A DNA stretch of 58,076 bases from JACPFJ01 sp036504875 (GCA_036504875.1 DASXUK010000074.1:1-58076), one strand, 5' to 3'; positions 26,493 to 35,637 are shown, counted from the first letter of the stretch. The notes: a model not told the origin generated them from the sequence alone. Numbers and translations are program-made.

Positions 26493-26525
26493 GTAATGTT
26501 TATCTGGTCAATATTCGGAGGCAAC

Positions 26526-28184
26526 ATGACACAGCAGATCACACTGACGATGGGCGGTCTTTTAGATGATATGGCGCGGCGTTATCCTGACCATGAAGCT
26601 CTGGTGTACCACGAACGTGGGTTGCGCTACACCTACCAGCAGTTCAACGAGGTATGTCGCCAGGTAGCCAAGGGTCTGATGAAGCTCGGCATAAAAAAAG
26701 GGGACAATGTCGCCATCTGGGCCTATAACGTACCTGAATGGGTTATTCTGCAGTTTGCCACCGCCAAGATCGGCGCCGTCCTGGTGACGGTCAACACCAG
26801 CTACAAATCAGCCGAATTGGAGTACATCCTTAACCAGTCCGATTCCAATACACTCTTCATGGTCAAGTCATTCAAGGATACTGACTATGTGCAGACCCTT
26901 TATGAAGTCGTCCCGGAGTTGAAGGGCGCCGAGCCAGGCAAACTTGCGTCCGCCAAACTCCCTTATCTGAAACAGGCGATCTTCATCGGTGACGAGACTC
27001 CGGCCGGAATGATCAATTTCAAGGATATCATCGATCTCTGCAAAGATGTTTCCGACGAGGAACTAAACGCCATTGAGGCGACACTTGACTGTCATGACAC
27101 CATCAACATGCAGTACACCTCCGGCACCACCGGCTTCCCCAAAGGGGTCATGCTGACCCACTTCAACGTCATCAACAACGGCTTCAATATCGGCGAATGC
27201 ATGAAGTTCACCGAAAATGATCGTCTCTGCATTCCGGTGCCATTTTTCCACTGTTTCGGCTGCGTCTTGGCTGTCATGGTCTGTGTCACCCATGGCTCAG
27301 CCATGGTGCCGGTGGAGATCTTCGATCCGCTCAAGGTGCTACAGACGATCGAAAAGGAGCGCTGTACCGCGGTCCACGGCGTCCCGACCATGTTTATTGC
27401 CGAGCTGGAGCATCCGGATTTCAGCAAGTTCAACCTCACCAGCATGCGTACCGGGATCATGGCTGGCTCTGTCTGCCCGATCGAGGTCATGAAACGCGCT
27501 GTAAAAGACATGCACGTCAAGGAAATCACCAGTGTCTATGGCCAGACCGAGTCCTCGCCGGGCATCACCCAGACCCGTACCGAGGATTCGATCGAGCTGC
27601 GAGTTGCCACAGTGGGGCGGGCGCTTCCGGGAGCCGAGGTAAAGATTATCGATATCGAGACCGGTGCCACGCTGCCGCCGGGCAAGCAAGGTGAACTCTG
27701 CGCCCGCGGCTATATGGTTATGAAGGGCTACTACAAGATGCCAGAGGAAACCGCCAAGGTGATAGATACCGACTCCTGGCTTCACACCGGCGACCTGGCT
27801 ATCATGGATGAAAACGGCTACTGCAAGATAACCGGCCGGATCAAGCAGATGATCATCCGCGGCGGCGAGAATATCTATCCCCGTGAGATCGAGGAGTTCA
27901 TCTACACCCATCCGAAAGTTTCAGATGTGCAGGTCTACGGCGTGCCTGACCGTAAATATGGCGAGCAGGTTATGGCTGCCATTGTCCTTAAAAACGGAGT
28001 GGAGATGACCGAGGATGAGGTAAGGCAGTTCTGCAAGGGCAAGATCGCCAACTACAAGATACCTCGCTACGTGAAGTTCGTGGGCGGCTATCCAATGACC
28101 GCCTCTGGCAAAATCCAGAAATTCAAGCTAAGGGAGATGGCAATAAAAGAGCTGCAACTGGAAGATGCCAGCGAGAATGCTTGA
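26526..28184 (+). CDS. AMP-forming acyl-CoA synthetase
   Basis: A 552-residue ANL-superfamily enzyme that activates a carboxylic acid to its CoA thioester through an acyl-adenylate. Motifs: P-loop YTSGTTGFPKGVMLTH, VYGQTESSPGITQT, the hinge YCKITGRIKQMIIRGGENIYPREIE (as a region) and the catalytic Lys in TASGKIQKFKL. It resembles medium/long-chain fatty acyl-CoA ligases used in beta-oxidation, but the chain-length preference cannot be read from sequence. GGAGG eight bases before ATG 26526 sets the start. It is monocistronic, ending at a terminator shared with convergent kdsA. Confidence 0.9.
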   Translation: MTQQITLTMGGLLDDMARRYPDHEALVYHERGLRYTYQQFNEVCRQVAKGLMKLGIKKGDNVAIWAYNVPEWVILQFATAKIGAVLVTVNTSYKSAELEYILNQSDSNTLFMVKSFKDTDYVQTLYEVVPELKGAEPGKLASAKLPYLKQAIFIGDETPAGMINFKDIIDLCKDVSDEELNAIEATLDCHDTINMQYTSGTTGFPKGVMLTHFNVINNGFNIGECMKFTENDRLCIPVPFFHCFGCVLAVMVCVTHGSAMVPVEIFDPLKVLQTIEKERCTAVHGVPTMFIAELEHPDFSKFNLTSMRTGIMAGSVCPIEVMKRAVKDMHVKEITSVYGQTESSPGITQTRTEDSIELRVATVGRALPGAEVKIIDIETGATLPPGKQGELCARGYMVMKGYYKMPEETAKVIDTDSWLHTGDLAIMDENGYCKITGRIKQMIIRGGENIYPREIEEFIYTHPKVSDVQVYGVPDRKYGEQVMAAIVLKNGVEMTEDEVRQFCKGKIANYKIPRYVKFVGGYPMTASGKIQKFKLREMAIKELQLEDASENA

Positions 28185-28214
28185 TTCTTAGCTTGGCTCG
28201 ATAATCTGCAAACA

Positions 28215-28250
28215 AAAAGGGGCACTGCTGAGATAGCAAGTGCCCCTTTT
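28215..28250. terminator. Bidirectional terminator between acyl-CoA synthetase and kdsA
   Basis: A 12-bp stem AAAAGGGGCACT / AGTGCCCCTTTT has U/A tracts on both sides, and can end both convergent transcripts. Confidence 0.85.
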
Positions 28251-28269
28251 AATTTTATTCAAGTCGGTT

Positions 28270-29097
28270 TTATTGCTTATGATCTTTTATAACAGCATCC
28301 AGTGCCTTGAGGGTCTTGAGCAGGCTGGGTAGATCATTTAGCGGGATTGAATTGGGACCATCACAGAGGGCCTTGTCCGGCTCTTCATGGACCTCCATAA
28401 AAATACCGTCGATGCCGGTGGCAACCGCAGCGCGGGCAAGATATTCCACATACTCCCGCTGTCCACCCGAGCTTTCGCCCTGACCGCCGGGCAGCTGTAC
28501 ACTATGCGTGGCGTCGAAAACCACCGGATAGCCGCTGGAGCGCATGACCGGAAAGCTGCGCATATCGACCACCAGATTGTTGTAGCCGAAGGAAACCCCA
28601 CGCTCGGTAAGGATGATATCCTCATTGCCGGAAGCAGCCAGTTTTCCGGCTACATTCTTCATGTCCCAGGGAGCCAGAAACTGGCCTTTCTTGACATTAA
28701 TCACCCGCCCACTCTTGGCAGCCGCTATCAAAAGATCGGTCTGGCGACAGAGGAATGCCGGGATCTGCAGCACATCCAGCACTTCGGCTGCCGGAGTAAT
28801 CTGTTCAATGGAATGAATATCAGAGAGGACCGGTAAACCAAGCGATTCCTTAACCTTGGCCAGGATCCTCAAACCCTCTTTCATGCCTGGCCCGCGGAAC
28901 GCGCCGATCGAGGTGCGGTTGGCCTTATCATAAGAGGCTTTGAAAATCAGCGGTATGGAAAGCCCATTACAGATGGTCATCAGCCTCTCTGCAGCATGAA
29001 GAGTGGCTGCTTCTGATTCGATTACACAAGGTCCGGCAATTAATACCAGCGGTCGATTGGAACCGATCTTGACATTTGAAACCGTTATCTCACGCAT
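28270..29097 (-). CDS. kdsA: 3-deoxy-D-manno-octulosonate 8-phosphate synthase
   Basis: This 275-residue enzyme condenses PEP with arabinose-5-phosphate to give KDO-8-phosphate for lipid A/LPS core. Motifs: AGPCVIES, KASYDKANRTS, DIHSIEQ, QIPAFLCRQTDLL, VNVKKGQFLAPWDM, TERGVSFGYNNLVVDMRS and FDATHSVQLPGG. A cysteine in the AFLCRQ and AGPCV regions is compatible with a metal-dependent form, which I do not settle. Its ATG overlaps the pyrG stop (TAATG). Confidence 0.96.
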   Translation of the reverse strand: MREITVSNVKIGSNRPLVLIAGPCVIESEAATLHAAERLMTICNGLSIPLIFKASYDKANRTSIGAFRGPGMKEGLRILAKVKESLGLPVLSDIHSIEQITPAAEVLDVLQIPAFLCRQTDLLIAAAKSGRVINVKKGQFLAPWDMKNVAGKLAASGNEDIILTERGVSFGYNNLVVDMRSFPVMRSSGYPVVFDATHSVQLPGGQGESSGGQREYVEYLARAAVATGIDGIFMEVHEEPDKALCDGPNSIPLNDLPSLLKTLKALDAVIKDHKQ

Positions 29098-30710
29098 TAT
29101 GGTCTGCCTGCATTACGATGTGCCAGAGCGGCGCTGATAAAATCACGGAAAAGTGGATGCGGAACCAGTGGCTTGGACTTGAATTCCGGGTGGAACTGGC
29201 AAGCCAGGAACCAGGGGTGTTCAGCGATCTCCACCACCTCGACAAGATCCTTATCCTTATAAAGGCCTGACAGAGCCAGCCCTTTCTCGGTCAGTATCTG
29301 GCGGTACTTGTTGTTAAACTCGTAACGGTGGCGGTGACGTTCCGAGATATCGGTACTGTTATAGGCTTTATGGGCAAGGGTTCCTTTGGAAAGGGAGCAA
29401 GGATAAGCCCCCAAACGCATGGTGCCACCCTTCTGATTGACTGTTTTTTGTTCCTCCATCAAGTGGATCACCGGATCCACCCCATCTGGCTTGAATTCAC
29501 TGGAGCAGGCCTCGGTTACTCCGCAGACATTGCGGGCAAATTCAACTACCGCCATCTGCATTCCGAGACAGATACCAAAGAAAGGGGTATTGCTGGTGCG
29601 GGCATGTTGAATGGCTAAAATCTTACCTTCAGTGCCGCGTTCACCAAAACCGCCTGGAACCAGGATACCGTCCATACCATCCAGATGCCCCTCGATACCA
29701 TCCTGCTCGATCATCTCGGAATCGAGGTATTTTACAAATACACGGCAATCATTGGCAATGCCACCGTGGGTCAGGGCTTCCGACAATGACTTGTAAGATT
29801 CAGTCAAATTGACATATTTTCCGACAATCGCAATATGAACCTCGCCGTGGCTGGGGTGACACAGCTTGCCGACCACATCCTGCCACTGGGTAAGATCAGG
29901 CGCCTTGGTCCAGATATTAAGCTTTTCCACGACCTGTTCATCGAGGCGTTCTTTGTTTAAGGCGATTGGTACGGCATAGATATGTTCTGAATCAACCACC
30001 TGAATAACATCTTTCTCCTCGACGTTACAGAAAAGACCGATTTTCTTTTTCATCTCGACCGGTAGTTCGCGGTCACAACGACATAAAAGTATATCCGGTT
30101 GGATACCGATCTTGCGGAGCTCCATTACCGAGTGCTGGGTAGGCTTGGTCTTTAATTCACCGGCGGTTCGAATGTAAGGCACCAGAGTTACATGGATGTA
30201 GAGGCTGTTACCCGGACCACGATCATGGCGAAACTGGCGGATGGCTTCCAGAAAGGGGAGCGACTCAATATCACCGACTGTGCCGCCGATTTCAATGATT
30301 GCAACGTCAGCCCCTTTGGCATTTTCAATAATCTTGGTCTTAATTTCGTCGGTGATATGAGGAATGACCTGAACAGTTCCACCCAGATAATCTCCGCGAC
30401 GCTCCTTCTCGATCACTGAAAAATATATCTGTCCGGTGGTGAAATTGCTTTTCTTGGAAAGCCGGGCACAGGTATAGCGCTCGTAATGTCCCAGGTCTAA
30501 ATCAGTTTCCGCCCCATCATCGGTCACAAAAACCTCGCCGTGCTGAAAAGGTGACATAGTGCCCGGGTCAACATTAATGTAGGGATCGAGCTTCTGCATG
30601 GTTACCCGCAATCCGCGAGCCTCGAGCAGAGCTCCCAAAGAGGCGGCTGCGAGCCCTTTTCCGATTGAGGAAACAACACCACCGGTGATAAAGATGAATT
30701 TAGTTTTCAT
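29097..30710 (-). CDS. pyrG: CTP synthase
   Basis: This 537-residue enzyme aminates UTP to CTP with ATP and glutamine. The synthase domain starts with FITGGVVSSIGKGL. The class I amidotransferase domain (from about residue 290) has the nucleophile in FGICLGMQ and the His-Glu pair in CQFHPEFKSKP. CTP is also the activator of KDO (KdsB reaction), which explains its position between kdsB and kdsA. It overlaps kdsA by one base. The 72-bp gap to kdsB shows no terminator. Confidence 0.97.
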   Translation of the reverse strand: MKTKFIFITGGVVSSIGKGLAAASLGALLEARGLRVTMQKLDPYINVDPGTMSPFQHGEVFVTDDGAETDLDLGHYERYTCARLSKKSNFTTGQIYFSVIEKERRGDYLGGTVQVIPHITDEIKTKIIENAKGADVAIIEIGGTVGDIESLPFLEAIRQFRHDRGPGNSLYIHVTLVPYIRTAGELKTKPTQHSVMELRKIGIQPDILLCRCDRELPVEMKKKIGLFCNVEEKDVIQVVDSEHIYAVPIALNKERLDEQVVEKLNIWTKAPDLTQWQDVVGKLCHPSHGEVHIAIVGKYVNLTESYKSLSEALTHGGIANDCRVFVKYLDSEMIEQDGIEGHLDGMDGILVPGGFGERGTEGKILAIQHARTSNTPFFGICLGMQMAVVEFARNVCGVTEACSSEFKPDGVDPVIHLMEEQKTVNQKGGTMRLGAYPCSLSKGTLAHKAYNSTDISERHRHRYEFNNKYRQILTEKGLALSGLYKDKDLVEVVEIAEHPWFLACQFHPEFKSKPLVPHPLFRDFISAALAHRNAGRP

Positions 30711-30782
30711 ACTGACAACTCCTGTGGGGAGAAAAAATTTAATTTAATTGGACTGTATCAAAATATAGCGAGTGGCTGCTGA

Positions 30783-31544
30783 TCAAAGAAGTTTTCTGAA
30801 GCGTTCCTTGGCCTTGGCCAGATCATCAGGGGTATCAACACCGATGGATTCAAATTCTGTTTCAATAACACGGATACTAACGCCATTTTCAAGCGCTCGC
30901 AACTGTTCAAGTTTCTCGGACATCTCCAAAAACGTAGGTAACATGGCGGCATAATCGATTAAAAAATCCCGGCGATAAACATACAGTCCCACATGTTTGT
31001 AACAAAGCAGCTTGCCGCTAGAAAAAGACTCGTCTTTCAGGTCCTGCCATTTATCCCTGAAAAACGGGAGCGGTGAGCGGGAAAAGTAAAGGGCATTACC
31101 GGCATTGTCGGTAACCACCTTGACCACATTGGGACTGAGAAAGTCGTGCAGGCACCTGATGCGGCTCTTGAGAGTTCCCATCTTAAGCGATGAATCCTTC
31201 AGGAAGGGTTGAATGACCTGATCGATCATTTCCGGAAATATAAGCGGCTCATCCCCTTGAACATTGACGATGATATCGGCTTCAAGTCCGTTGGCAACCT
31301 CGGCCAAACGATCGGTACCGGTTTCGTGATCGGCTCGCGTCATCCTGCAAATACCACCGAAACCAATCACTGCCTGCTGTATGCGCTCATCATCGGTAGC
31401 TACGATTACCTCGCTCACCAATGACGCTTTCATGGTTCTCTCGTAAACATGCTGTATCATTGGCTTACCGCCGATTTCGGCTAATGCCTTACCGGGAAAG
31501 CGTGTGGATGCATATCGAGCTGGAATAATTGCAGTGATTTTCAT
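30783..31544 (-). CDS. kdsB: CMP-KDO synthetase
   Basis: This 253-residue nucleotidyltransferase couples KDO to CMP. Motifs: IIPARYASTRFPGKALAEIGGKPMI (as a region), RADHETGTDRLAEV, VNVQGDEPLI and the KHVGLYVYR segment. AGGTTAC precedes the ATG. It is first in the kdsB-pyrG-kdsA group. The Mu-like element begins only about 110 bp upstream, so the promoter of this normally essential gene must lie in that short stretch or in the element's edge. Confidence 0.95.
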   Translation of the reverse strand: MKITAIIPARYASTRFPGKALAEIGGKPMIQHVYERTMKASLVSEVIVATDDERIQQAVIGFGGICRMTRADHETGTDRLAEVANGLEADIIVNVQGDEPLIFPEMIDQVIQPFLKDSSLKMGTLKSRIRCLHDFLSPNVVKVVTDNAGNALYFSRSPLPFFRDKWQDLKDESFSSGKLLCYKHVGLYVYRRDFLIDYAAMLPTFLEMSEKLEQLRALENGVSIRVIETEFESIGVDTPDDLAKAKERFRKLL

Positions 31545-31649
31545 CTGGATGTAACCTGTGAATGAGGCTAATGACGCATCTTTGTTTGATCATCCTGCGG
31601 TAGGACATGTAAAGTTACATCAAAAGCAAAAGGGTGTCAAGGAGGTAAA

Positions 31650-31654
31650 CAGAG
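31650..31654. repeat. Target-site duplication, kdsB side (CAGAG)
   Basis: These five bases just outside the TG end of the element match 44567-44571 exactly. A 5-bp duplication is the hallmark of Mu-type transposition. Confidence 0.8.
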
Positions 31655-31695
31655 TGTAGCGCGATGTGAAAACTTTGCCCTGAAAAATGTGAAAA
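31655..31695. repeat. Right terminal transposase-binding region of the Mu-like element
   Basis: The end starts TGTAGCGCGA. GTGAAAA lies at 31666-31672 and ATGTGAAAA at 31687-31695. The same words occur at the same offsets in the opposite end (44526-44566, minus strand). Confidence 0.78.
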
Positions 31696-31710
31696 ATTGC
31701 CGCCGAAAGA

Positions 31711-33384
31711 TGTTTGAGTATATCAATTGAGGTTTGAATTACATCTTTTTAAACAATCCACCCGCAAGTTTATCGAAGTCAAAACCCTGCTTATCCCAGA
31801 TCTTATTTCCAGCCCTCTTTGGATTTTCCCTGTAGAAAACATTTCTATCGTTGAAATGTTTGGAAATAGCCTCTTGCATGTCGTGAGGTGTGTCGTAGTC
31901 ACTATTGCAGATTATGGCCTTTTTCATACCACCGAAAACAGACTCAATCACATTCAGAAACTGAGCATTTGAGGGCAAAGGGATTACTTTGATATGCGGT
32001 TTTAAGGCCGTCTTATTGTGGGTTTGAATCCAATCCGTCACCACCTTTGAGTTGTGAACGGAAATGGCATCCCAAGTCAGGTAGGCTGCCGGGCAGCTTG
32101 CATATTCCTTTACTAACTTCTGAAGCAGCTTGACCATTGAGTCTGCGCCTTTATCAGGTGTAAACAACCAGGTAAGTTGATTGGTGATCGCTTCCAGTGC
32201 CGCAACAAACTGAATCTTACCCTTGTTTTTCTGAAATTCAGGCACAGTGGGTGGTGTCTGATCCTTCCGGATCAACACGGAGCCGTCATATTTTTTAACC
32301 CGATACGGCCCTACTTCATCAATGAAAAAGAACCGCTCTCCCTCCTTCAGCCCCTGGAGCGTATCAAGCAGCTTTTCAACCTTTTCCTTGTAGTCGGGAT
32401 CAGGGCTTGTCAGCACCTTTCTGGCGTGCCTCCAACTGTAATTGGAATTCCTGACTACACCGTACAGTTTGCCAACTGAAATAGGCTCCCCGTATTCTTT
32501 TTGGTATGCCTCTGCAATCGCCCCGTACGTCCAGGTAGTTCTGTTGATGCCATAAAGGGAAGGCATCTTATGTATAATATCTATTACTCTTGTTTGTCGC
32601 TCGGCCATTTCCTTTTCTTTGGCGGGTTGGTGAATGTGTACCTCTATTGACTCCATGCCATCTTTATTGAAGTTGCGTAACCAGCGATAAATTGAACGTA
32701 TAGGCGCACGCGTTTTTCTCATTGTTTCAACGAGGGTGCGACCCTCATCGGCCATTAAAATCACTGCTGCTCGTTTGGTATGCCACCTGTGTTTTCCAGC
32801 TTTATATCGCCTAAGAGTTTTAAGTTCATCTTCAGTCAGAGGGGTTCTAAGACGTAAGCGGCAACCGGCCTGCAAACCTGTAAAGTACTGCTTCAGCAAA
32901 AATAAGGAATTTTGTTTTGTCTCCGGCTGGATCAGCGTGCAGCGCTGTATTATCTTTCGCAAAGTTTCAAGGCATTTCAGAGGGTTTTTGATGCTTATTG
33001 GTATTGTTGCGATTAGCTTATTTTTCTGGCATCGGTACAACTGCTTAGTTCCCTGCCCGTACTTAGGAACAAGTCCTTTAATTCCGTGTTCTCTGTATAA
33101 GACAATCCACCTATAAAAGGATCTTATCGGAATGCCACGGAACTCACAATAGGCCGTGACAGCCTTGCTTCTTGAAACCTTTTCAGTATGCTGTTCTCGC
33201 TGAAGAGGTAGGAATCTATTCTCGAAATCCTTTAACAGAAAAAAGTGCTTCATGGCCCGGATTCTGTTGTAATCCGGTTCTTTTTTTATCAATTCCAACT
33301 CAGAAGCATATTTTACCATCATAGTTTCCATAATGATCTCCAGGCGTGGCGATCCTGGGCATAATTTTCCTGGTATCCCAAACA
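31711..33384 (-). mobile_element. Possible IS630-type insertion at the right end of the element
   Basis: The transposase gene is bracketed by imperfect inverted repeats, TGTTTGAGTATATCA (31711-31725) and TGTTTGGGATACCA (33371-33384, minus strand). IS630 elements normally duplicate a TA, which is not obvious here, so these borders are tentative. The gene could instead be long-term cargo of the Mu-like element. Confidence 0.4.
31739..33331 (-). CDS. IS630/Tc1-mariner-type transposase
   Basis: This 530-residue transposase has two helix-turn-helix units in its first 250 residues (a GIPIRSFYRWI unit and a RAPIRSIYRWL unit). A DDE_3-type RNase-H domain follows, with D338 (FFIDEVG), D421 (LTWDAISVHNS) and E463 (FLNVIESVFGG), the catalytic triad order of the family. 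All three acidic residues are present and the frame is intact, so it may be active. ATG 33331 has GGAG six bases upstream; a frame extension further 5' has no such site. It lies between the gpP-like gene and the right terminus of the Mu-like element. Confidence 0.85.
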   Translation of the reverse strand: METMMVKYASELELIKKEPDYNRIRAMKHFFLLKDFENRFLPLQREQHTEKVSRSKAVTAYCEFRGIPIRSFYRWIVLYREHGIKGLVPKYGQGTKQLYRCQKNKLIATIPISIKNPLKCLETLRKIIQRCTLIQPETKQNSLFLLKQYFTGLQAGCRLRLRTPLTEDELKTLRRYKAGKHRWHTKRAAVILMADEGRTLVETMRKTRAPIRSIYRWLRNFNKDGMESIEVHIHQPAKEKEMAERQTRVIDIIHKMPSLYGINRTTWTYGAIAEAYQKEYGEPISVGKLYGVVRNSNYSWRHARKVLTSPDPDYKEKVEKLLDTLQGLKEGERFFFIDEVGPYRVKKYDGSVLIRKDQTPPTVPEFQKNKGKIQFVAALEAITNQLTWLFTPDKGADSMVKLLQKLVKEYASCPAAYLTWDAISVHNSKVVTDWIQTHNKTALKPHIKVIPLPSNAQFLNVIESVFGGMKKAIICNSDYDTPHDMQEAISKHFNDRNVFYRENPKRAGNKIWDKQGFDFDKLAGGLFKKM

Positions 33385-33387
33385 AAG

Positions 33388-33428
33388 TCAAGGCCGCTGA
33401 GAGTGATTCAGCGGCCTTGACTTTTTTA
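33388..33428. terminator. Terminator after the gpP-like gene
   Basis: A long, nearly perfect stem (GTCAAGGCCGCTGA / TCAGCGGCCTTGAC) has T6 on the plus side and TTTGTTT on the minus side. It lies just after the stop of the minus-strand tail gene and probably ends the element's long transcript. Confidence 0.75.
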
Positions 33429-33445
33429 ATATTATGTCTGCTTTA

Positions 33446-34516
33446 TTATGGTGCAGTTACCAATCCAGGTGGGCCAAGTCTGATATCAGTCCAGCTCCCC
33501 TGTTTGGTTTTACGGAAGCGGCGACTGAAGACCAGTAGGGTGCGGTTAATGTTGAGTACTTCGTCTGTAACTGTGCAGAGCTTGTTGATTCCCCAGTTGG
33601 TGCTGTTCTGGCTGTGCAGCGGAAGAGTGTAGGCCAGGTGGTAACCTTCATGGCGCTGTTTTTCAAATAGCATCCGGGCATACAGTGCCGGTGTCTGACT
33701 GTCGTTGTTGAGTTTAACCACCAGTGGTTTATGAAAGGGGATGTCATGGTCATAGAAACTTGGTGAAAGATTTCCTTTTTGGGGTTCCATAAAAAAATCA
33801 TCAGTGTGCTGTACCTGGGATACAACCGTAATTTTAGAATAGCGCGGGGAGATGTCGTTGATTTCCTCGCCGCTTTCCACGTTGTTGCCCTTGCCGTCAA
33901 ACCTGGTATTGATAAAAAAATCAGGCTCGCCAGTAACCCGCGGCCTGCCAAATACAAAGGTACCATTAGGTAGGGAGAAAAACATTAGGCCACGGCTGGC
34001 AGCGTACACGGCTAGCACTTCAAATACAGTCATGCCAGGCTCTATATGTGAAAACTTTTGAGGAGTGTCCATAAAGGTGGTCAAGGGGCTGTCGGCCGTC
34101 TTTTTTTTGCCCTTCAACTTGCCCACGACATTTGCCTGATATTCAACTTTAGAACGTCTAATTAAGGGAAACGGTGAGAACAACATCTCGGCCAGCTGCT
34201 TCACGGTTTTACCATGGACGTCACCAATTTTCTCAGCATGGCTGTCCACCAGAATCCCCATCAGATCGCGCCCCTCAACTGTCAGAGTGCGGCCGCTTTT
34301 GCCGTATTTTTTATAGGTTTTGTCGATCAGCCCGGTCAGTTCCAGCTGATCGTTGATGTACAGTTTGCACTGCATGCCGGCAGTGACCGGGGCTTCTGGA
34401 TTGGCAAGTTCCATGGTGAACTTATCGGCGGCCTGGTAGAGGTCGGCTTCGATGTCATAGCTGATGAAATTCTCGATCCGCTGGTTGCCGATTTGCAGGC
34501 TTACTTTATCGCTCAT
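33446..34516 (-). CDS. Mu gpP (gp44)-like baseplate hub protein
   Basis: This 356-residue protein matches the layout of the Mu gp44/late-control-D-like hub. The N-terminal barrel holds TGLIDKTYKKYGKSGRTLTVEGRDL (cited as a region). A linker with MTVFEVLAVYAASRGLMFFSLPNG follows, then a C-terminal part that restores the first barrel and ends RLGPPGLV. In Mu this trimer caps the tail tube and joins the spike. The gene appears intact with a GGAGGG site. No tube, sheath, tape-measure or spike genes accompany it, so it cannot build a tail alone. It may persist as a deletion survivor. Confidence 0.75.
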   Translation of the reverse strand: MSDKVSLQIGNQRIENFISYDIEADLYQAADKFTMELANPEAPVTAGMQCKLYINDQLELTGLIDKTYKKYGKSGRTLTVEGRDLMGILVDSHAEKIGDVHGKTVKQLAEMLFSPFPLIRRSKVEYQANVVGKLKGKKKTADSPLTTFMDTPQKFSHIEPGMTVFEVLAVYAASRGLMFFSLPNGTFVFGRPRVTGEPDFFINTRFDGKGNNVESGEEINDISPRYSKITVVSQVQHTDDFFMEPQKGNLSPSFYDHDIPFHKPLVVKLNNDSQTPALYARMLFEKQRHEGYHLAYTLPLHSQNSTNWGINKLCTVTDEVLNINRTLLVFSRRFRKTKQGSWTDIRLGPPGLVTAP

Positions 34517-34573
34517 ATTGTCGGCCCTCCAAACTTATTCATAGTGTCTCCCTTTACTGAAGCGCTGCAGCCT

Positions 34574-35092
34574 TTATTTTTCCTTCAGGTAATGCTGTAC
34601 CAGCACTAAAATTTCCTCTCGATCCGTGGTTGAAATTCCGAGAAACGGGCGGGCCGGAATTTTTGGGTTATAACTTTTTACTTGTGCCCAAACAGGGAAC
34701 TTGAGTTTATTTCCGTACACACTTGTTACAGTACGTTTGTGCTCAGGCATTTTATCTCTGCCAAATTGATGTGTGGCGGCATATGCTTTGTTAGTTCCGA
34801 CCCGTAAACCATTATTCCTGACAGCACTTATTATACTGTCTCTCAAGTCAGCTGATTCAGTAAGAGTTTTCAAGTTCTTTTTCCTCTTTAGTGTTGAAGA
34901 TTTTAATGCAGCCCAGTGGATTCCAGCAGGATCTTCCTCTTTACTGAATCTTTGCTTAGTGCTCTCCTCTAGGTGTAGGCCGATGTTTTTCAAGCAGGGG
35001 TGTAGATTACCCGCTTTTTTTTGCAATCGACCCAGGACCCGCTGAATATCGGAGTCATCGATCTTTGTTATAACAGTGAAAGCGCCAGACAT
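34574..35092 (-). CDS. Mu gpG-like virion morphogenesis protein
   Basis: The 172-residue protein fits the phage virion-morphogenesis (Phage_tail_S, Mu gpG) family. It has an N-terminal helical part with RFSKEEDPAGIHWAALKSST, the YAATHQFG motif typical of tail-completion proteins, and the C-terminal IPARPFLGIS signature. In Mu it acts in head/tail completion. AAGGAG precedes the ATG. It is followed 57 bp later by the gpP-like gene, whereas in Mu many genes lie between G and P, so a large deletion probably joined them. Confidence 0.72.
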   Translation of the reverse strand: MSGAFTVITKIDDSDIQRVLGRLQKKAGNLHPCLKNIGLHLEESTKQRFSKEEDPAGIHWAALKSSTLKRKKNLKTLTESADLRDSIISAVRNNGLRVGTNKAYAATHQFGRDKMPEHKRTVTSVYGNKLKFPVWAQVKSYNPKIPARPFLGISTTDREEILVLVQHYLKEK

Positions 35093-35190
35093 ATAAATGC
35101 TCCTTTAAATCTTAATTTGGGGCCGCTGAGTTCCACCTCAGCATATAATCAGAGGAGTGAATCAGCCCCAAGCTGCTCACCGTCAGGCCG

Positions 35191-35610
35191 TTAGCACTTA
35201 TATTTTTTGGCAAAATAGAAGTCTAGTGGGGCCACGTTCAATGTGCGGCAAGTAGCAATTTCATCCTGGGACAACAGGGTATTTAGATCGAGGGCCCCCG
35301 AGGTTTTGAGATACTCCAAAGGTTCTATTCCAGTTGATTTACATATTTTCATCTCCTCAGGTGTCAACAGCGATTGAATCACAGCCGCTTTGTTTTCCTG
35401 ATTTAGTGCCGACTGGTATTCCTCGGGCGAAATTCCGCACAATATTGCAACTTCTAAAGCCGACTTATTTGATTCACTCATCTTTTTTTTCCTCCTACTT
35501 TCTAGTTGTGATTGTTGCTGCTTTCGGTTAAACGCAGGATTGCCATTTAGTTTTGTCCAATCAGTACCTCTTGAAATTACTCTTTTTGCCCAGGCAAAAT
35601 CGTTTCCCAT
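35191..35610 (-). CDS. Phage protein with repeated LTPEE-x3-C-x3-GI motif; possible gpI protease/scaffold tail
   Basis: This 139-residue ORF contains three related stretches: VAILCGISPEEYQSAL, LTPEEMKICKSTGIEPLEYLK and LSQDEIATCRTLNVAPLDFY. The second resembles the short motif that closes the Mu gpI-type protease/scaffold in many Mu-like phages, as I recall it. If so, this is a C-terminal remnant with no protease domain. Two starts are possible: ATG 35610 (AAGGGG upstream, 27 bp after the Mor gene) and ATG 35481 with a better AGGAGG site, giving 96 residues. The first 43 residues are basic and unlike the rest. Identity is uncertain. Confidence 0.5.
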   Translation of the reverse strand: MGNDFAWAKRVISRGTDWTKLNGNPAFNRKQQQSQLESRRKKKMSESNKSALEVAILCGISPEEYQSALNQENKAAVIQSLLTPEEMKICKSTGIEPLEYLKTSGALDLNTLLSQDEIATCRTLNVAPLDFYFAKKYKC

Positions 35611-35637
35611 TTTTACAACCCCTTCTAGGGTGTAGTT

